From Artemisia argyi (taxonomy: Eukaryota > Streptophyta > Magnoliopsida > Asterales > Asteraceae), in the NCBI GenBank assembly GCA_030686995.1, contig CM060709.1:14654872-14718871 (forward strand): a stretch of DNA of 64,000 bases, given 5' to 3'. This document shows, in pieces, positions 31,964 through 48,600 of the stretch (the first letter of the stretch is position 1; every line of letters begins with the position of its first letter). Position numbers and translations under genes: made by a program. Under the pieces are notes generated by a model. That model was not told the DNA's origin. It worked only from the letters and a program-made list of their open reading frames with translations, and did no database searches.

Positions 31964-33997
31964 ATGGTTGCTACGGTTGCCACCGCGTCATTATTTCCGA
32001 CCTCATCCCCACAACCCGACTCTGGTGCCAAGAATTCCGGTAAACATCATGGGCTAAACAATAGTGTAGATGTGCGTGGAATCAAGTCGAAATCAACATC
32101 TTCCGGTGGTATGCAAGTTAAGACCAACGCACAAGCTCCCACAAAAGTAAACGGTACTAGAGTAGGTGTTATGGACGGCCTCAAAACCGATGATAATTCA
32201 TCATCAGCTGCACCGAGGACATTTATCAATCAATTGCCTGATTGGAGTATGCTCCTTGCTGCTATTACTACTATTTTCTTGGCTGCCGAGAAGCAATGGA
32301 TGATGCTTGATTGGAAGACAAAACGTCCTGATATGCTTGCGGATTTAGATCCATTTGGCTTTGGAAGAATAGTTGAAGATGGGTTTGTGTTTCGTCAAAA
32401 TTTTTCTATAAGATCCTATGAGATAGGGGCTGATCGTACTGCTTCGGTCGAGACCTTAATGAATCATCTGCAGGTATTGTGATGGTGTTTGCGTGTTTTT
32501 TTGGCTTGTGGATGGTCTTAGCAAACGAGTCGCACTTTTTAACAATTTTGTGTTGGTATGGCAGGAAACAGCTCTCAATCATGTAAAAACTGTTGGATTA
32601 CTGGGTGACGGTTTTGGATCAACGCCTGAGATGAGTAAAAAGAATCTGTTTTGGGTGGTGACGAAAATGCAAGTGTTAGTAGACCGTTATCCGACTTGGT
32701 ACGATATTCGTCTATGATCCTTAGAGTTATTTTTCAGTCGGACCGTTAAAGCTTGTCATGTGGATTGATATATTATGTCACACTTAACATTAATTTCAGG
32801 GATGATGTGGTTCAAGTGGATACGTGGGTAGCTGCTTCTGGAAAAAACGGTATGCGTCGTGATTGGCTTATTCGTGACTGCAGAACGGGGGAGATACTAA
32901 CACGAGCCTCAAGGTTTAAATCTTTATCAAATTGCTCGAATATTGTAATGTTTGGTTTCAGCTTTTAGTAACAATCGGTGTTTTTGTTTATATGTTGCAG
33001 TAATTGGGTCATGATGAATAGAGTTACAAGGAGGTTATCCAAAATTCCAGATGAAGTTCGAGCTGAAATCGAGCAGTATTTTGTTGACACACCTCCTGTT
33101 ATAGATGATGACAGCATAAAACTGCCAAAACTTGATGAGAACACTGCTGACCATGTTCGCAGTGGTCTAACTGTGAGTAAAGCTTCATTTTCTATGAATT
33201 AAAAGATAGGTTTTCGTTGTGGTGACATGATTTTTTGAATGTTATTCTTGTTTGATAAATATTTAGCCCAAGTGGAGTGATCTGGATATCAACCAGCATG
33301 TCAACAATGTGAAGTATGTTGGCTGGATACTTGAGGTACGTCTATTCTCGTTAACTTCACAACCATATTATGTAGTCGTTAGAACATTGTCTTATGTAGC
33401 GATATTTTAAGTAGGGATGTTTTGAATTGGAACTCTACTTAATATCAGTAGATGTGAAAATTCTAATGATCGGCGATTTTGGTTATCCTTTGGTCGTTAA
33501 GATGGCTCTAGGTATTACGCTGGTCTTTTAGTAACCGAGAAGACAACTTTCAAAATGAAATTTTGATACTAAAATGTTAGAATTTTGTTTAAAATGTCAT
33601 GTATCGTTAAAATTTACAGTTAAAAGTTGACCCAAACTGGCCACAAAACCATCTTTTAACAGCTCGTACCAATAACTGCCAGTCATCTATTCAAACGCTA
33701 ATTTGTTTATCTTTACAGAGTGCTCCACAGCCTGTTGTGGAGAACTATGAGCTTGCAAGCATCACTCTCGAGTATCGTCGTGAGTGCATGAAGGACAGTG
33801 TGCTGCAGTCACTCACTTCCTTATTGGGCAACAACCCGTGTGGATCTATAACTGATCCTAACAGCCATGTTGATTGCCAACATTTGCTTCGACTAGAAGG
33901 CGGTGGTGGTGAGATTGTTAAGGGTAGGACCAAATGGAGGCCAAAATATGCCAACAAGTTCAGGAACATCGGTCAGTTGGGTACTCAAAGTGGCTAA
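31964..33997 (+). CDS. FATB: Plastid palmitoyl-acyl carrier protein thioesterase (FATB)
   Basis: Six exons with GT-AG ends read by eye: 31964-32473, 32565-32698, 32800-32913, 33001-33172, 33267-33335, 33719-33997. They sum to 1278 bases, a 425-residue protein, the usual FATB length. The product hydrolyses saturated acyl-ACP, mainly 16:0, in the plastid stroma, releasing fatty acid for export. Residues 1 to ~60 are Ser/Thr-rich like a transit peptide. LPDW (91-94) and the following hydrophobic segment (about 96-108) are the FATB N-terminal signature. Catalytic-type residues are visible in DLDINQHVNN (Asp317, Asn319, His321) and YRRECMKDS (Glu355, Cys356). No stop or frameshift was found. The last exon contains the normal acidic/Gly stretch (RLEGGGGEIVKGRTKW). 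It is probably functional. Confidence 0.95.
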
Positions 33998-36057
33998 AGC
34001 TTGTTGACTGTGTAAGTGGCATTATGCTAAATGTGCTACTTGTGTTATTTGCAAATTACTGTATTTGCAATGTTTTGACCTCTCATCTCTCTCCCTATAT
34101 ATATATATTTCTTTCGAAAATGTATGTTTACTATTTTTAGTTTAAGAATGGAGAGAAGTGTATCGCCTATTGTAAGTAAAACCAGTTTGTGCACCAACTC
34201 TCGGTCTCTCTTGGATATGCGTATTTGGATGTGGCAATTCTTTATTATTTTATAATCAGATATCGTTTTGCTGGTGTTGTGTATTTAGGATTGAAGTGTC
34301 GAATATGTTTTAGTTCAGTTGTTTTACTAATGATCATATCGTTTTGGACTCTTTTATCAAGTTACTAGCTTATCGTTTCCGCAGCATTTTTTTAATAGTG
34401 TTGAAAACTGTAAGCTCACTAATTAAGCAACTTAATAGCTTATTGTGTTTTCTTAACATGGTTTTACTCTTCCGTATACCTCAAATACACATTAATCCAC
34501 ATTTACAGTGGTAATCGAATGGCATATACGCTGGTTTTGAAGAAAACCAAGTAAAATTTTTTGCCGACCCTACTAGGTATGTATGTTTGGTCGTTAAGCC
34601 TTCGGATTGTGCACGTTACGTGTTATGTAATCTCACTTTAACAAGGTGAATCGATCATACCCGTCTCGTGTAAAAAAAGGAATCGGTGTAAATGGGTCGA
34701 AATTGGTTGTAAACTTGTAACATTGTCAATTGTAGTTACTATACATCTTAATCAATGGTTTGTGAGTCATTTTCTGCATTAATATGTTGTTAACATAACT
34801 TGTACCAGAAAGTTTAATAACTTTTATTGAAGTTGTTGGGAGTTGGGAAAAAAGGGCAACCTACCTCTATGTCTTATTACACTTGGAAAACTATTATGTG
34901 ATCCATATTAGCCTTTTAAGTTATGTTGATAGCTTAACCAACACCAACAATATTTATTCCAACACAATAACACAAAAGTCAAAATGAAGGTATACAAGAT
35001 AGGCCGGCTCATAATAGTATGCAGTTGGATGAAGGTGACAAATTTGATTTATCAAACTTTAAATTGTCAAATTCATTGATTTTTAATATATTTTTATATT
35101 CTAACAGGTCAAAAGACTAAATACTAAAAGTATTTAAGAAAAAAGATGAGTCAAATAATACAAAGTGTATTCAAATTGCATACATCTCTTCTTTTCTTGA
35201 CCTACCTACTTATCAACATACCAAATTTGTGTCAACTATCATCTCTGTAACGAGTCGAACTTTGGCAAGACTAGGCTCGACAACATCATGTTCAGCTCGA
35301 GTTCGGCGAGCCTTCATGAAGAAAGCTCGAGCTCGGCTCAAGAAAGTTTGAAAACTAATTTATTTGTAGTGATATATTTTTTAAACCAACAAAATGAAAT
35401 ATAATATAATATTTGTATTTTTCTCTAGCTAGGCTCAAAAAGCTTGACACAATTATAAATAAGTTCTTAACACTTGGTGTATTTACATATAGGCCTCTTA
35501 AAATATATATAATATATTTAAAAAAACTTGTATATTACTCAAAGCTCGACAATAACTCAAGTCGAGCTTAGTTCGACTCGTTAAACATTTCAAACTCTTT
35601 TTATAGGCTTGGGCTCTGTAAAGCTCGGATTAAACTAGCTCGAGTCTAGTTCGAGCTTGAGTTACTAAAAAAAAGCTCGACTCGTGACACTCCTATCTAC
35701 AAGCTCCTAAATCGTGTTATGTGTTGAATGTTGTCAAACATGTATTCTTATCATGACGACCTCCTAAATCGTGCTATACATAAGTTTATTACATACAACC
35801 TCTGGTCGTTTTACACTGAAAATTATGACATATTACTCGACTGCCGACCCACCCATTTTACTGACCTCTAATTAAACAAAACGAAACTAAAGTCACTGCT
35901 AAAGAATGACATTTCTTTATTATTGATTACATGCTTTCCATGGATATGTAAATCAAGGATACAACATGATTACCATCAATGGGAAAATTTGGCGAGAAAT
36001 GTTCATGGAAAATTTTACATGAAGCTTGAAGATGCTCCATATGTTCTAACGCTAGCT
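33998..36057. other. FATB 3' region and intergenic DNA with a CTCGAG-rich repeat
   Basis: FATB 3' UTR sequence runs to perhaps 34250; the true poly(A) site is not certain. About 35250-35695 is another member of the CTCGAG/GAGCTCGG-rich repeat family seen at 13480 and 54090, more diverged, with no clear end duplication. The remainder is AT-rich with no credible gene. Confidence 0.5.
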
Positions 36058-40225
<4,168 letters not shown>

Positions 40226-40636
40226 GTTTTATTTCAGAACCACCTTATAACCAACCAACTCATATGTTAAACTGAACTTGTTTGTGTTTTTATATGTGAC
40301 AGTTATTATAAAGTCAACAATGTTTCGCTGCATTTTTATTTTTTAGTCCAAGTTTTTGTGCTTTATTTTATTTATTTTAATAAAAGGGTTTTTCTAACTT
40401 GTGAGCATGTGATACAAGTTAAACACACTAAAAGTACACAGAGATCCACATAAAAGTACAGATAAGTGTACTTTTATGTGGATCCTGTGTATTTTAACGT
40501 GAACCCTTGTGTACTTTTGACGTGCTTAACTTGTGCCCCTAGGTCACAAGTTAGAAAAACCCTTAATAAAAAAGAAAATAAATAATTGATAAATGCCATA
40601 TAGCATAGCCATGTGATTAAGGTGGTGTTTTGGAAC

Positions 40637-41027
40637 TAGGGTGGTAAACGGGTCAGGTTAGACTCGGGTGAAGACTAAAAATAACGTACTTGAATTCGAT
40701 CTTATTTGAACCAGGTTAGTCGGGTTTGGGTTTGGGTTTGGGTTTGGGTTCGGGTCCATTCAGGTTCATAACGGTCCGAATATGAGTAAAATGGTAATAA
40801 AATCGCCTATTTGAAATAAGATCGGATTCAAGTATGTTGTAAAAGATATTGAAAAAAAATACAAAGCCCTTATTCGGTCAATCGGGTTGACCCGAACCCG
40901 ACTTAGCCAAACATTTACATAAGTATTCGGGTCATTCGGGTTGACTCAAATAAAATTATTGATCCGAGTAACTCGAACAGACTTAGTCAGGTCCGGGTCA
41001 GGTAGACTTTTTCGACACCCCAATCAA
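40637..41027. mobile_element. hAT-like MITE rich in GGGTCGGG/TTTGGG
   Basis: Flanked by TTTGGAAC on both sides (40629-40636, 41028-41035), an 8-base duplication. The left end is TAGGGTGGTAAACGGGTCAGG; the right end has ctgacccggacctg-type complement but is degenerate. About five tandem TTTGGG units lie at 40727-40750 and look telomere-like only by chance. Confidence 0.65.
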
Positions 41028-41754
41028 TTTGGAACAACTTATTTTTAAAGTTAATTTAATACGGGAAACGATTATAAACTCATTATTTTTAGTTTGTATA
41101 AAGGAATGTTTGGATGAATTTACAAGCTTAAACTTATGTATTTATATAAAGGGATTTTGATAAGCCTTATTTTTGGCTTATTAGCTTATGTAACTCTTTT
41201 TTCTGGTTAAAATAAAAAGCTTATGTGGCTTTTTAAGGTTTTTTTCGCCTTTTTATCATAAGCCAATTTCAACACTCAACTTTGAAACTTATGAGTTTAT
41301 CTATCATAAGCCATAAGCTGTTGATTTAAGTCGAAAAAATAAGTTTAGACACACACCTCCTAATTGCATAATTAAGTTGAGTTTATGCACTTAAATAAGT
41401 CATAAGCTGAAAAAACAGTGAGTTTGTAATCTTTTTCTTTGTAGAATAAGCCCAAAAAAACACACATATCTGGTGCACATTTACTTTTTTATTTGTAATA
41501 TGAATATTTCAAATATGCACATAACATGAAAAACAGAATTCAGATATGTCTACATTTTAGATAGTTTGTTTGATAAACCGATATGGGAAACTACCTAATT
41601 GCATAATTAAGGCATGTTTCAATGGAGGAAAAATCACTGTTTAACATAAAAAGTTCGTGTAGAAAACAAAATTCTCGTTCAAATTGGTTATTTCTAGTTA
41701 ACATTTCATATTTTCTAACCTATCAAGAAAAACTAAACAAATAACCTTGAGTCG

Positions 41755-41975
41755 ATTATTTTTATTTTTTATTTTTTAAACGGCTTGTTAGTTGTTAATG
41801 GTTCAAGTAGAAGTGACATCCTTGGGCAGTATGCTGACCCTGAACTCCTGTACTTTCTCCTATTACACTATTACACCTGAAGGGGTAAAAGTCCCGGTGA
41901 GACTCGAACTTGAGACCTCCCCTAGCCACACCTCCCCTCCACAAGCCCTAAGGAATCTTGGTGGCCAACTATTTG
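41755..41975 (-). mobile_element. tRNA-derived SINE, minus strand
   Basis: On the minus strand it starts near TAGTTGGCCACCAAG (A-box-like). It then has GGTCTCAAGTTCGAGTCTC (B-box-like) at about 41902-41922 and ends in an A-rich tail (taaaaaataaaaaat, about 41757-41778). The tail context (gccgttt before the A-run) is like that of the SINE at 51269. Target duplications were not resolved. Confidence 0.55.
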
Positions 41976-42678
41976 ATTTACAAAATTATATTTCACATTA
42001 TCAAACATAGTTCTCATAAATCATTTCGACCAACTCGAGTCGATCTCAAACATTCACCAAAACCAAGCTCGACTCACAGCAGAAACCATCAAAGCAAGTT
42101 CAAGACTGTCAATAGACGCATTTTCAGACAGCAAGTTAACATAAATATAGCACTCTCGTAGAATTAACATAAAGGAAACCATATTTAAAGTCCGAAATAA
42201 TTGCTTTCTAAATCTGATTAGAAGTGGTCTTTGCTCACTCATTCGAGCCTGTTGTTAAAATTCAAACAACACAAATATAGGATAAAGAACAATCTATCAT
42301 ATACAAATGGTAAAGAGGAGGTTCAAACATCAAACATGACGAGTATTATACAAAACTAAAGTATGTACAGTCCGTGTTCTAGGTATATCCTTCCCTGTTG
42401 CACAAGTTAACAAGGTACAAGTATTATGTGTTAGGGACAGGGGAACGAGTACGAAGTAAACTAACATTCTTTTTTTTGCGTTTATTTGTGATTTCCTTTT
42501 GGATTCTACGTGTGCTAGGACTCAGTATTCTGTGTTTTATCTTTCTGCAAAATTTCGATGTTAGTAAATGAGAGCAACCGTTGGGTGGGTTTGGTGACGG
42601 GTAAAAACTGGTAGGGTTGACCCAATCACATTACCTGCATTTACATTATATACAGACGAAGACGAAAGCCAGCACGGT

Positions 42679-45600
42679 TCACTTGTTTGTGAACTTTCTG
42701 ACTCCAACTGAGAACTGCTTCAGGAAATCCTCACTAGCAAAAGTTAGGGGAAGCTCTTCATCGTCAAACAACTCTTTCCAGTCATGAGTTTCTTGATTTG
42801 TAGCATTCTCCGAGTGTTTGTTTTGAATATAAGGCGCATTTGGTATATCTCGATACAAGTGCTTCAATATGAATAGTGCAGTATCAGGGTCTCTCCAGTA
42901 TTTTCTACAAGATTATACGAATACAAGGGAACTGGGAAAGTCAAAATCTTTGTGATGTGCACATAGTTTTTATCGAAAAAATTCAAATATAGACAGTCTA
43001 AATCGCTATTCAACAAGCTTAAAATTGGCAAATCATCTCAAAAGTATATAACATGGCTAATATAAACTTACGTATGTGCTCCAAAAGCTGATATGTATTG
43101 ATGTTCGAATGTTTTATTCTGCATTGTCAAGATTTTGAGAGATGAGTATTTACAGCAGAATGGAGAAAAGTAATGGTAAGAGAAAAGACGGACGCAAGTA
43201 TCTACTATAAGGGAATGCCAGTGAGTCGAATCGGGTTATGTTTTATCTCTAACTAGTCATATGCGTCCAATGGGTCAGAAATGATCCAAAGTTAATTTTT
43301 AATGCATCATTTCATTCCAAGACTTAGGGCGTGTTTATTTTCAACTTAATATCCTATATAGAAACAAAACTAGATGCAAGTAGGAAAGTTGACTGTTTCT
43401 TTTTTGCTTATTACAAACAAAGATCCTAAATGTGGAAGAGTGTAAAAAGGAGAGGCTCCCCCATCTAGGATACATCATTCCAGTTATACCCTCTTCATTC
43501 TCATTTTTTTTAACCATAAAAACAAAAACCTCTTCATTCTTTTTCATTTAATCACACACCATATCGCCGGCACCACCTGGACTCACCCGCAACACCATCT
43601 ATCAGAACCACAAACACCTCCACATCGATGGCCAGTTGGCCACCACCTCCGTGCGTCCCGCACCACTGGTGATCTTTGAATGTCATCATCAATTGCAAAA
43701 CTGGTTTACTTTATTGTTCATGTACTTAAAAATAACAAGTATGGTTCTTCTCGTTTCCTTCGCTGCCTCCAATTATTGGTACTGTCGATGCCTCCATGTC
43801 ATCGAAATTGGGTGTTTATTGTTTCTAAAAATTGAGGGTTTGTTGTTAAACATGAGTTTGTGTGTAAGAGATTGAGCAATCTTTAAGAAATTCATGTATG
43901 ATTTTAGGTTCTTGAACAAAGTTGCAATCGGTGGTTGGAATATATTTATCTTTTTTAGCAAATTGAACTTGGGAATTGACTTGAAGTTTTTTGAGTGGTT
44001 GCCGGTTGGATCTATTTGGATGAAAGGTTAAAAAAGTAATTTTAAAACATTCATTAAGCAAAAAAAATGAAACAGTTTTCAGATCTATCCCTTTTACTAT
44101 AAGTGACATTCTTGAACTAGGATACTTTTACAAAAAGGAAAAAAAATGAAACACCCCCTTAGAATATCAATGAAACAATATAACTTTTGTGTTTCTAATA
44201 ATTACGCTTGATTATTTACAAAGAAAAATGAATGGGCAAAAAATATTTCCGGTCAACCCGACCGACCCTTTCATTTTGCCACTTATGCAGAAAGGTAAGA
44301 GTACATACTTGAAGCACATGATCAACTCGTCCATCTTGACTCCCTGTCAATCTCTCCAACATAAGTAAACCATATGATCTCTCTATTTCTTCGGATTCTT
44401 CGGACGACTCTGACAAATCAGAACAAAACACAAAAAGGTAATTAACTGAAATTTTTTTGATAGTTTCTGACAAAAAATGAGACTGCGTACACTTCAATTA
44501 CCTTCATGATCGTTACTCTCCCTAGATTGACATAATGTTAGTAATTTAACCTATGAGGAGTAAAGTCGTTATAAACATATATATCAACATAAAACATACA
44601 GTATTACATAATATAATATCTGCAGGCTAACTAATAGCAGCAAACCTTTGCCACACTCATTTGATCAACCACCACCTGAGAGCGTGACTCAACTTTTTCC
44701 ACAAATTCCTGCACCATCATGTATTGTTGCAGGTTAAAATGGATTAGATTGGGTTGACGCACCAACACCTTTGTGTCTATTCGAACTAATAATGGATGCG
44801 TTAACTATGATTATGAACTAAATAGTATTAACATGTACCCGATATCCAACATGCAGCCTCTTTCCACCTCTGTGATAAGGGATAATGACTGCACGTTTGT
44901 CTATATATTCCTTGCAAACAAGTGGTTCTACTCTGAGCACAAGACAGAGTTATTTCACGTCAGGGGTCAAAAGAGAGTATGTAACATTTTCGTGCGATAG
45001 GCTAAAGGTGATAGTGACAAGTAACATATCACTATTTAAGCAACGGGCACAAAGATACCTGTATGCTACTGGATCATAAGGATGAAAAATGTTGAACATT
45101 TGCCGACAACATGGCATCTCTTCGATAATATTTTCATCTTCCCAGTAATCTTTCCCTTTGCCTGGGAAAACAAAAACAAAAGAACTCTAAAATGATCATG
45201 TATGTAAATTTATAAATTTGGAAGATGGGCAAAAATGAAACCATTTTTGTTTCCAAATGCTAATGATCTCCTGAGGATCAAAATCAAACAGAGATATGAG
45301 GCAAGCATTACCAATTCCAATGCGGACATTGCGTAAGGCAAGAAATACACCAAGAGGAGATCCAACTGCAAAGAATGTATCAACCTGGCATGAATATGAT
45401 AAAGATAAGGATTAATAAGAATGCTTTGAATATAGGCATGTGTGAATGGAACCCGTCTTGATCTAGATCCAATCAAACTGTCACAAAATGACCCATTGAT
45501 CCAGCAGACTGACCCAATTGTGTGGGTCAATACTTGGGTCGATCCATGATTCGTTCATCCAATTGGATATTAAAAGTATGATATGTTTATCGGTATAACA

Positions 45601-48600
45601 CAAAATGTTTGTAACTGTTCTCATGTCAAAATACTTTCTAAATATGAGTAACATATACTTACCTTGAACACCAACTTGGTGTACTTTATAACAGGGGTGT
45701 AACTCTTCATACAGTTATTTTTTGAAGACGGAGAACTCTCAGAGACACTTCCATTTCTTGCAACTGAAGCTTCCTTCTTATTTTCTGTTTGACATAAAAC
45801 AGCAAACCGAAATTCAACTACTACGAAACCAATATACCATGACAATGTCAAACCTTTAAAAGGACATAAATGGGTGGTAGTAATAGAAGTGACAAGATGG
45901 GTGGGCTGGTAACGAGTTACAGGTAGGGGGTCAAAAGGGATCATATACGTGGAAATGGGCCAGGCCGGTCCAGGCCAGATTGACTTTCTTTTTGCCAGTT
46001 ATTCTATTAATAATTAATGTTTGTGAAAAAAAAAGATGTAATATTACTACAATAATAATCTAAATCCTTGAATAAAATGATTTAGAAGGATGAACGCATT
46101 AATAATAACTTTGGGCGACTTTCAACCCCTTTGACCCCTTCCGACCCATTAGGCCATTAGATATGTTCCCCTATTAGCTAAAAAGTTATATCTGGCCCAT
46201 TTGAGATAAAATCATAATCCAAATCAACCCATTTTAATCCACCAAAGAATACCTTCAGCTCTCTGTGATTCTAGTTCTTTGATTTTGGCATTTAAAGAAT
46301 CAATCTGCAAGTTTAAGAACACTAATAATTAGTAAAAAGTAAATAACCGCATAATAAAAGAGAAAGAGTTAAATTTCAAGACCTCTTCCTTTAATGATTT
46401 GATTACTAAGCTTTCATCATTCTTGTCAGTTTCCTCATCAATATTAGTGCTTTCATCATTCTTGACAGTTTCCTCTTCAGTTTCATTTGAATTGCTCGTT
46501 ACGACTTCGCTACCAACACCTGTGCATTCATCTAAACTGGAGATCTTCTCAGAATGCATATCGATAGGACTATCAACAGATTTGACTCCATCTTCATCTA
46601 AATCCGGACTATCCTGTTTCTCAAAATCTGTTGCTACTGACAACTTTCCATCTGAGGTTGATGCTAGAGTGTCCATACCCACTTTATTTGTGATTGAATC
46701 CTTTTCCATATAATTAGAAGAAGAATCACACTCGGGAGCAATTTCGTTGTTATGGTCTTTATACATCCATTCCATCCGGAATGGGGAAAATAGAGTTTCT
46801 TGGTGACAAAGGATGTCAAAAGAGAGAACACTTCCCAATGAATGGCCATATAAGGAAACCTGTAGAGACAAAAACCACATAATAAATCATACATGTGGAA
46901 AAACGGGTGAACTGGGTAACGGGTCAATATGGGTTGGGTTGACCCTTAAATACTTTTTGCCATTTATTTGATATAATTGATAAATAACGAATGTGCTACA
47001 TAAGATTCGAAAAACTATATTATTACCATGACAAACTAGCTTTTTTTTTTTTTTTTTTTGGGTAAAGGGTTATACCCGGTGAAATAATGACAAACTAGCT
47101 ATTTCAATGAAACACTTTGGGTAAATTTGACCTATTCAACCTTTGACCCAATGAACCCATTTAATATAGTAACCCATCAGTAAGATACCTTTCCGTCATA
47201 ACCAGGATTCCTCTTAAGAAACTTCAGATATAGCCTATTTAATTGATTGGAAACCTGCAGAAGTTCATGACAACAAATTCAAAGATGTTACTACTTCAAG
47301 ATTTTAATGGGGATAGTCCGATAAAAAAAAAAAAAAAAAATCTGACTTTCAACTTCAAATCTAAATTAGCAAAAAGATGATAATGCTCAAATTATTAAGA
47401 AAGGCAGATTTAAAAATGTTGAAGATGTGCAAGCTAATAACGGGTTGGAGAAAGAGAAATAAAGGATGAACAGAACCAACAGAGCATCTTGCATAAGCAT
47501 ACCGAGTCAATGATATCCTGGCAGTATATTGGGCTCATGTAGTATAGCACATCGTGAACAGTTGCACTTAATGTTACTCGCAACCCGCGTACACCAGGTA
47601 ATGTACATTTTTCTACAGCAGATTCACCACTTAGCTTTAAGTCTTTCCTCCACTGGCAATACAAAAAGAACAATTACATCAAGGATAAGGAGAACAGTTG
47701 AGCAATTTCCCCATAATCTATGAAACAACCACACACCAGATCAAACTGTTCATACAAAACTCTCTGGTCGAAACTAGATGGTCATTAAAAGGGAATAACG
47801 TAACAGGTTAAATGATATAGGGTCAAAATAAGTAGCAAAGGGACGACCAAAACACAATGTCCAAAGTTTTTCATACATAATAACAATAGATTTAATGGCA
47901 TTAAATGTTTTGACATAAATAGAACTAAGAGGCTTCATGCATTAACAACATTTTTAGCAACTATCGACCCATTTGACTCATGTCCTTCTAAAGTACTACT
48001 CCATATTTTTAATTCCTTAACATAACCAAAACCACCCCATTCAAAAGTAAATAGGTTGAAGTTGTCACCCTAGGTTTAATCCAAAACCTCAAACATTAGA
48101 ATCACCTGGCATGGAATGAAAAGAACTCTTTGAGTTTCCCGTTGGTAAGACGTCAGATGCTTTTCAGCAAGGTTTTGTGCAAGTTGGCGGAAAGTGCCAA
48201 CGTCATCAACCAAATTTGCTTTTTGCAGCCTTTGACCGATACCATGAACCATGAATACTAGATGCCTTACAGGGACCTGTAAAAAGTTGATACCAAAACA
48301 ATTTTATTGCATGCAATTTACAGCTAATGGATCAATTCGTTTATGACTTTTAATCATAAATTTGAGTTTCAAAGTATTATAAACAAAGAGCCTGAGAAAA
48401 ATGCCATTAGTTTTACCTGTGAACAATAATCGTCCATTTCTTCCTCTTTCTGCTGACGTAACTCATCCTATAAACAGATGTTATGAACTGTAAGAAACCA
48501 AGGCACTAAAAACCGCTGCATAATATAAGATCTGCCATTTAGGCAACCATGAAACAGTACAAATATACCTGGGTTGGCTTTGGTGACTGAGATGGAGCAT

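Larger units (their letters stand above)
40226..42678. other. Intergenic region between PGR and SGR2
   Basis: It includes a short inverted pair flanking 40390-40560 (aagggtttttctaacttgtg, and its complement cacaagttagaaaaaccctt), which could be a small MITE. It also holds the hAT-like element at 40637 and decayed Tourist-like ends at about 41096-41370 (ggaatgtttgg; cacacacctcc). A SINE lies near 41755, and the SGR2 3' UTR in the last few hundred bases. No additional gene is supported. Confidence 0.5.

Noticed and set aside
40727..40750. Telomere-like TTTGGG repeats
   Set aside because: Only about five units inside a hAT-like MITE with GGGTCGGG-rich sequence; the plant telomere repeat is TTTAGGG.
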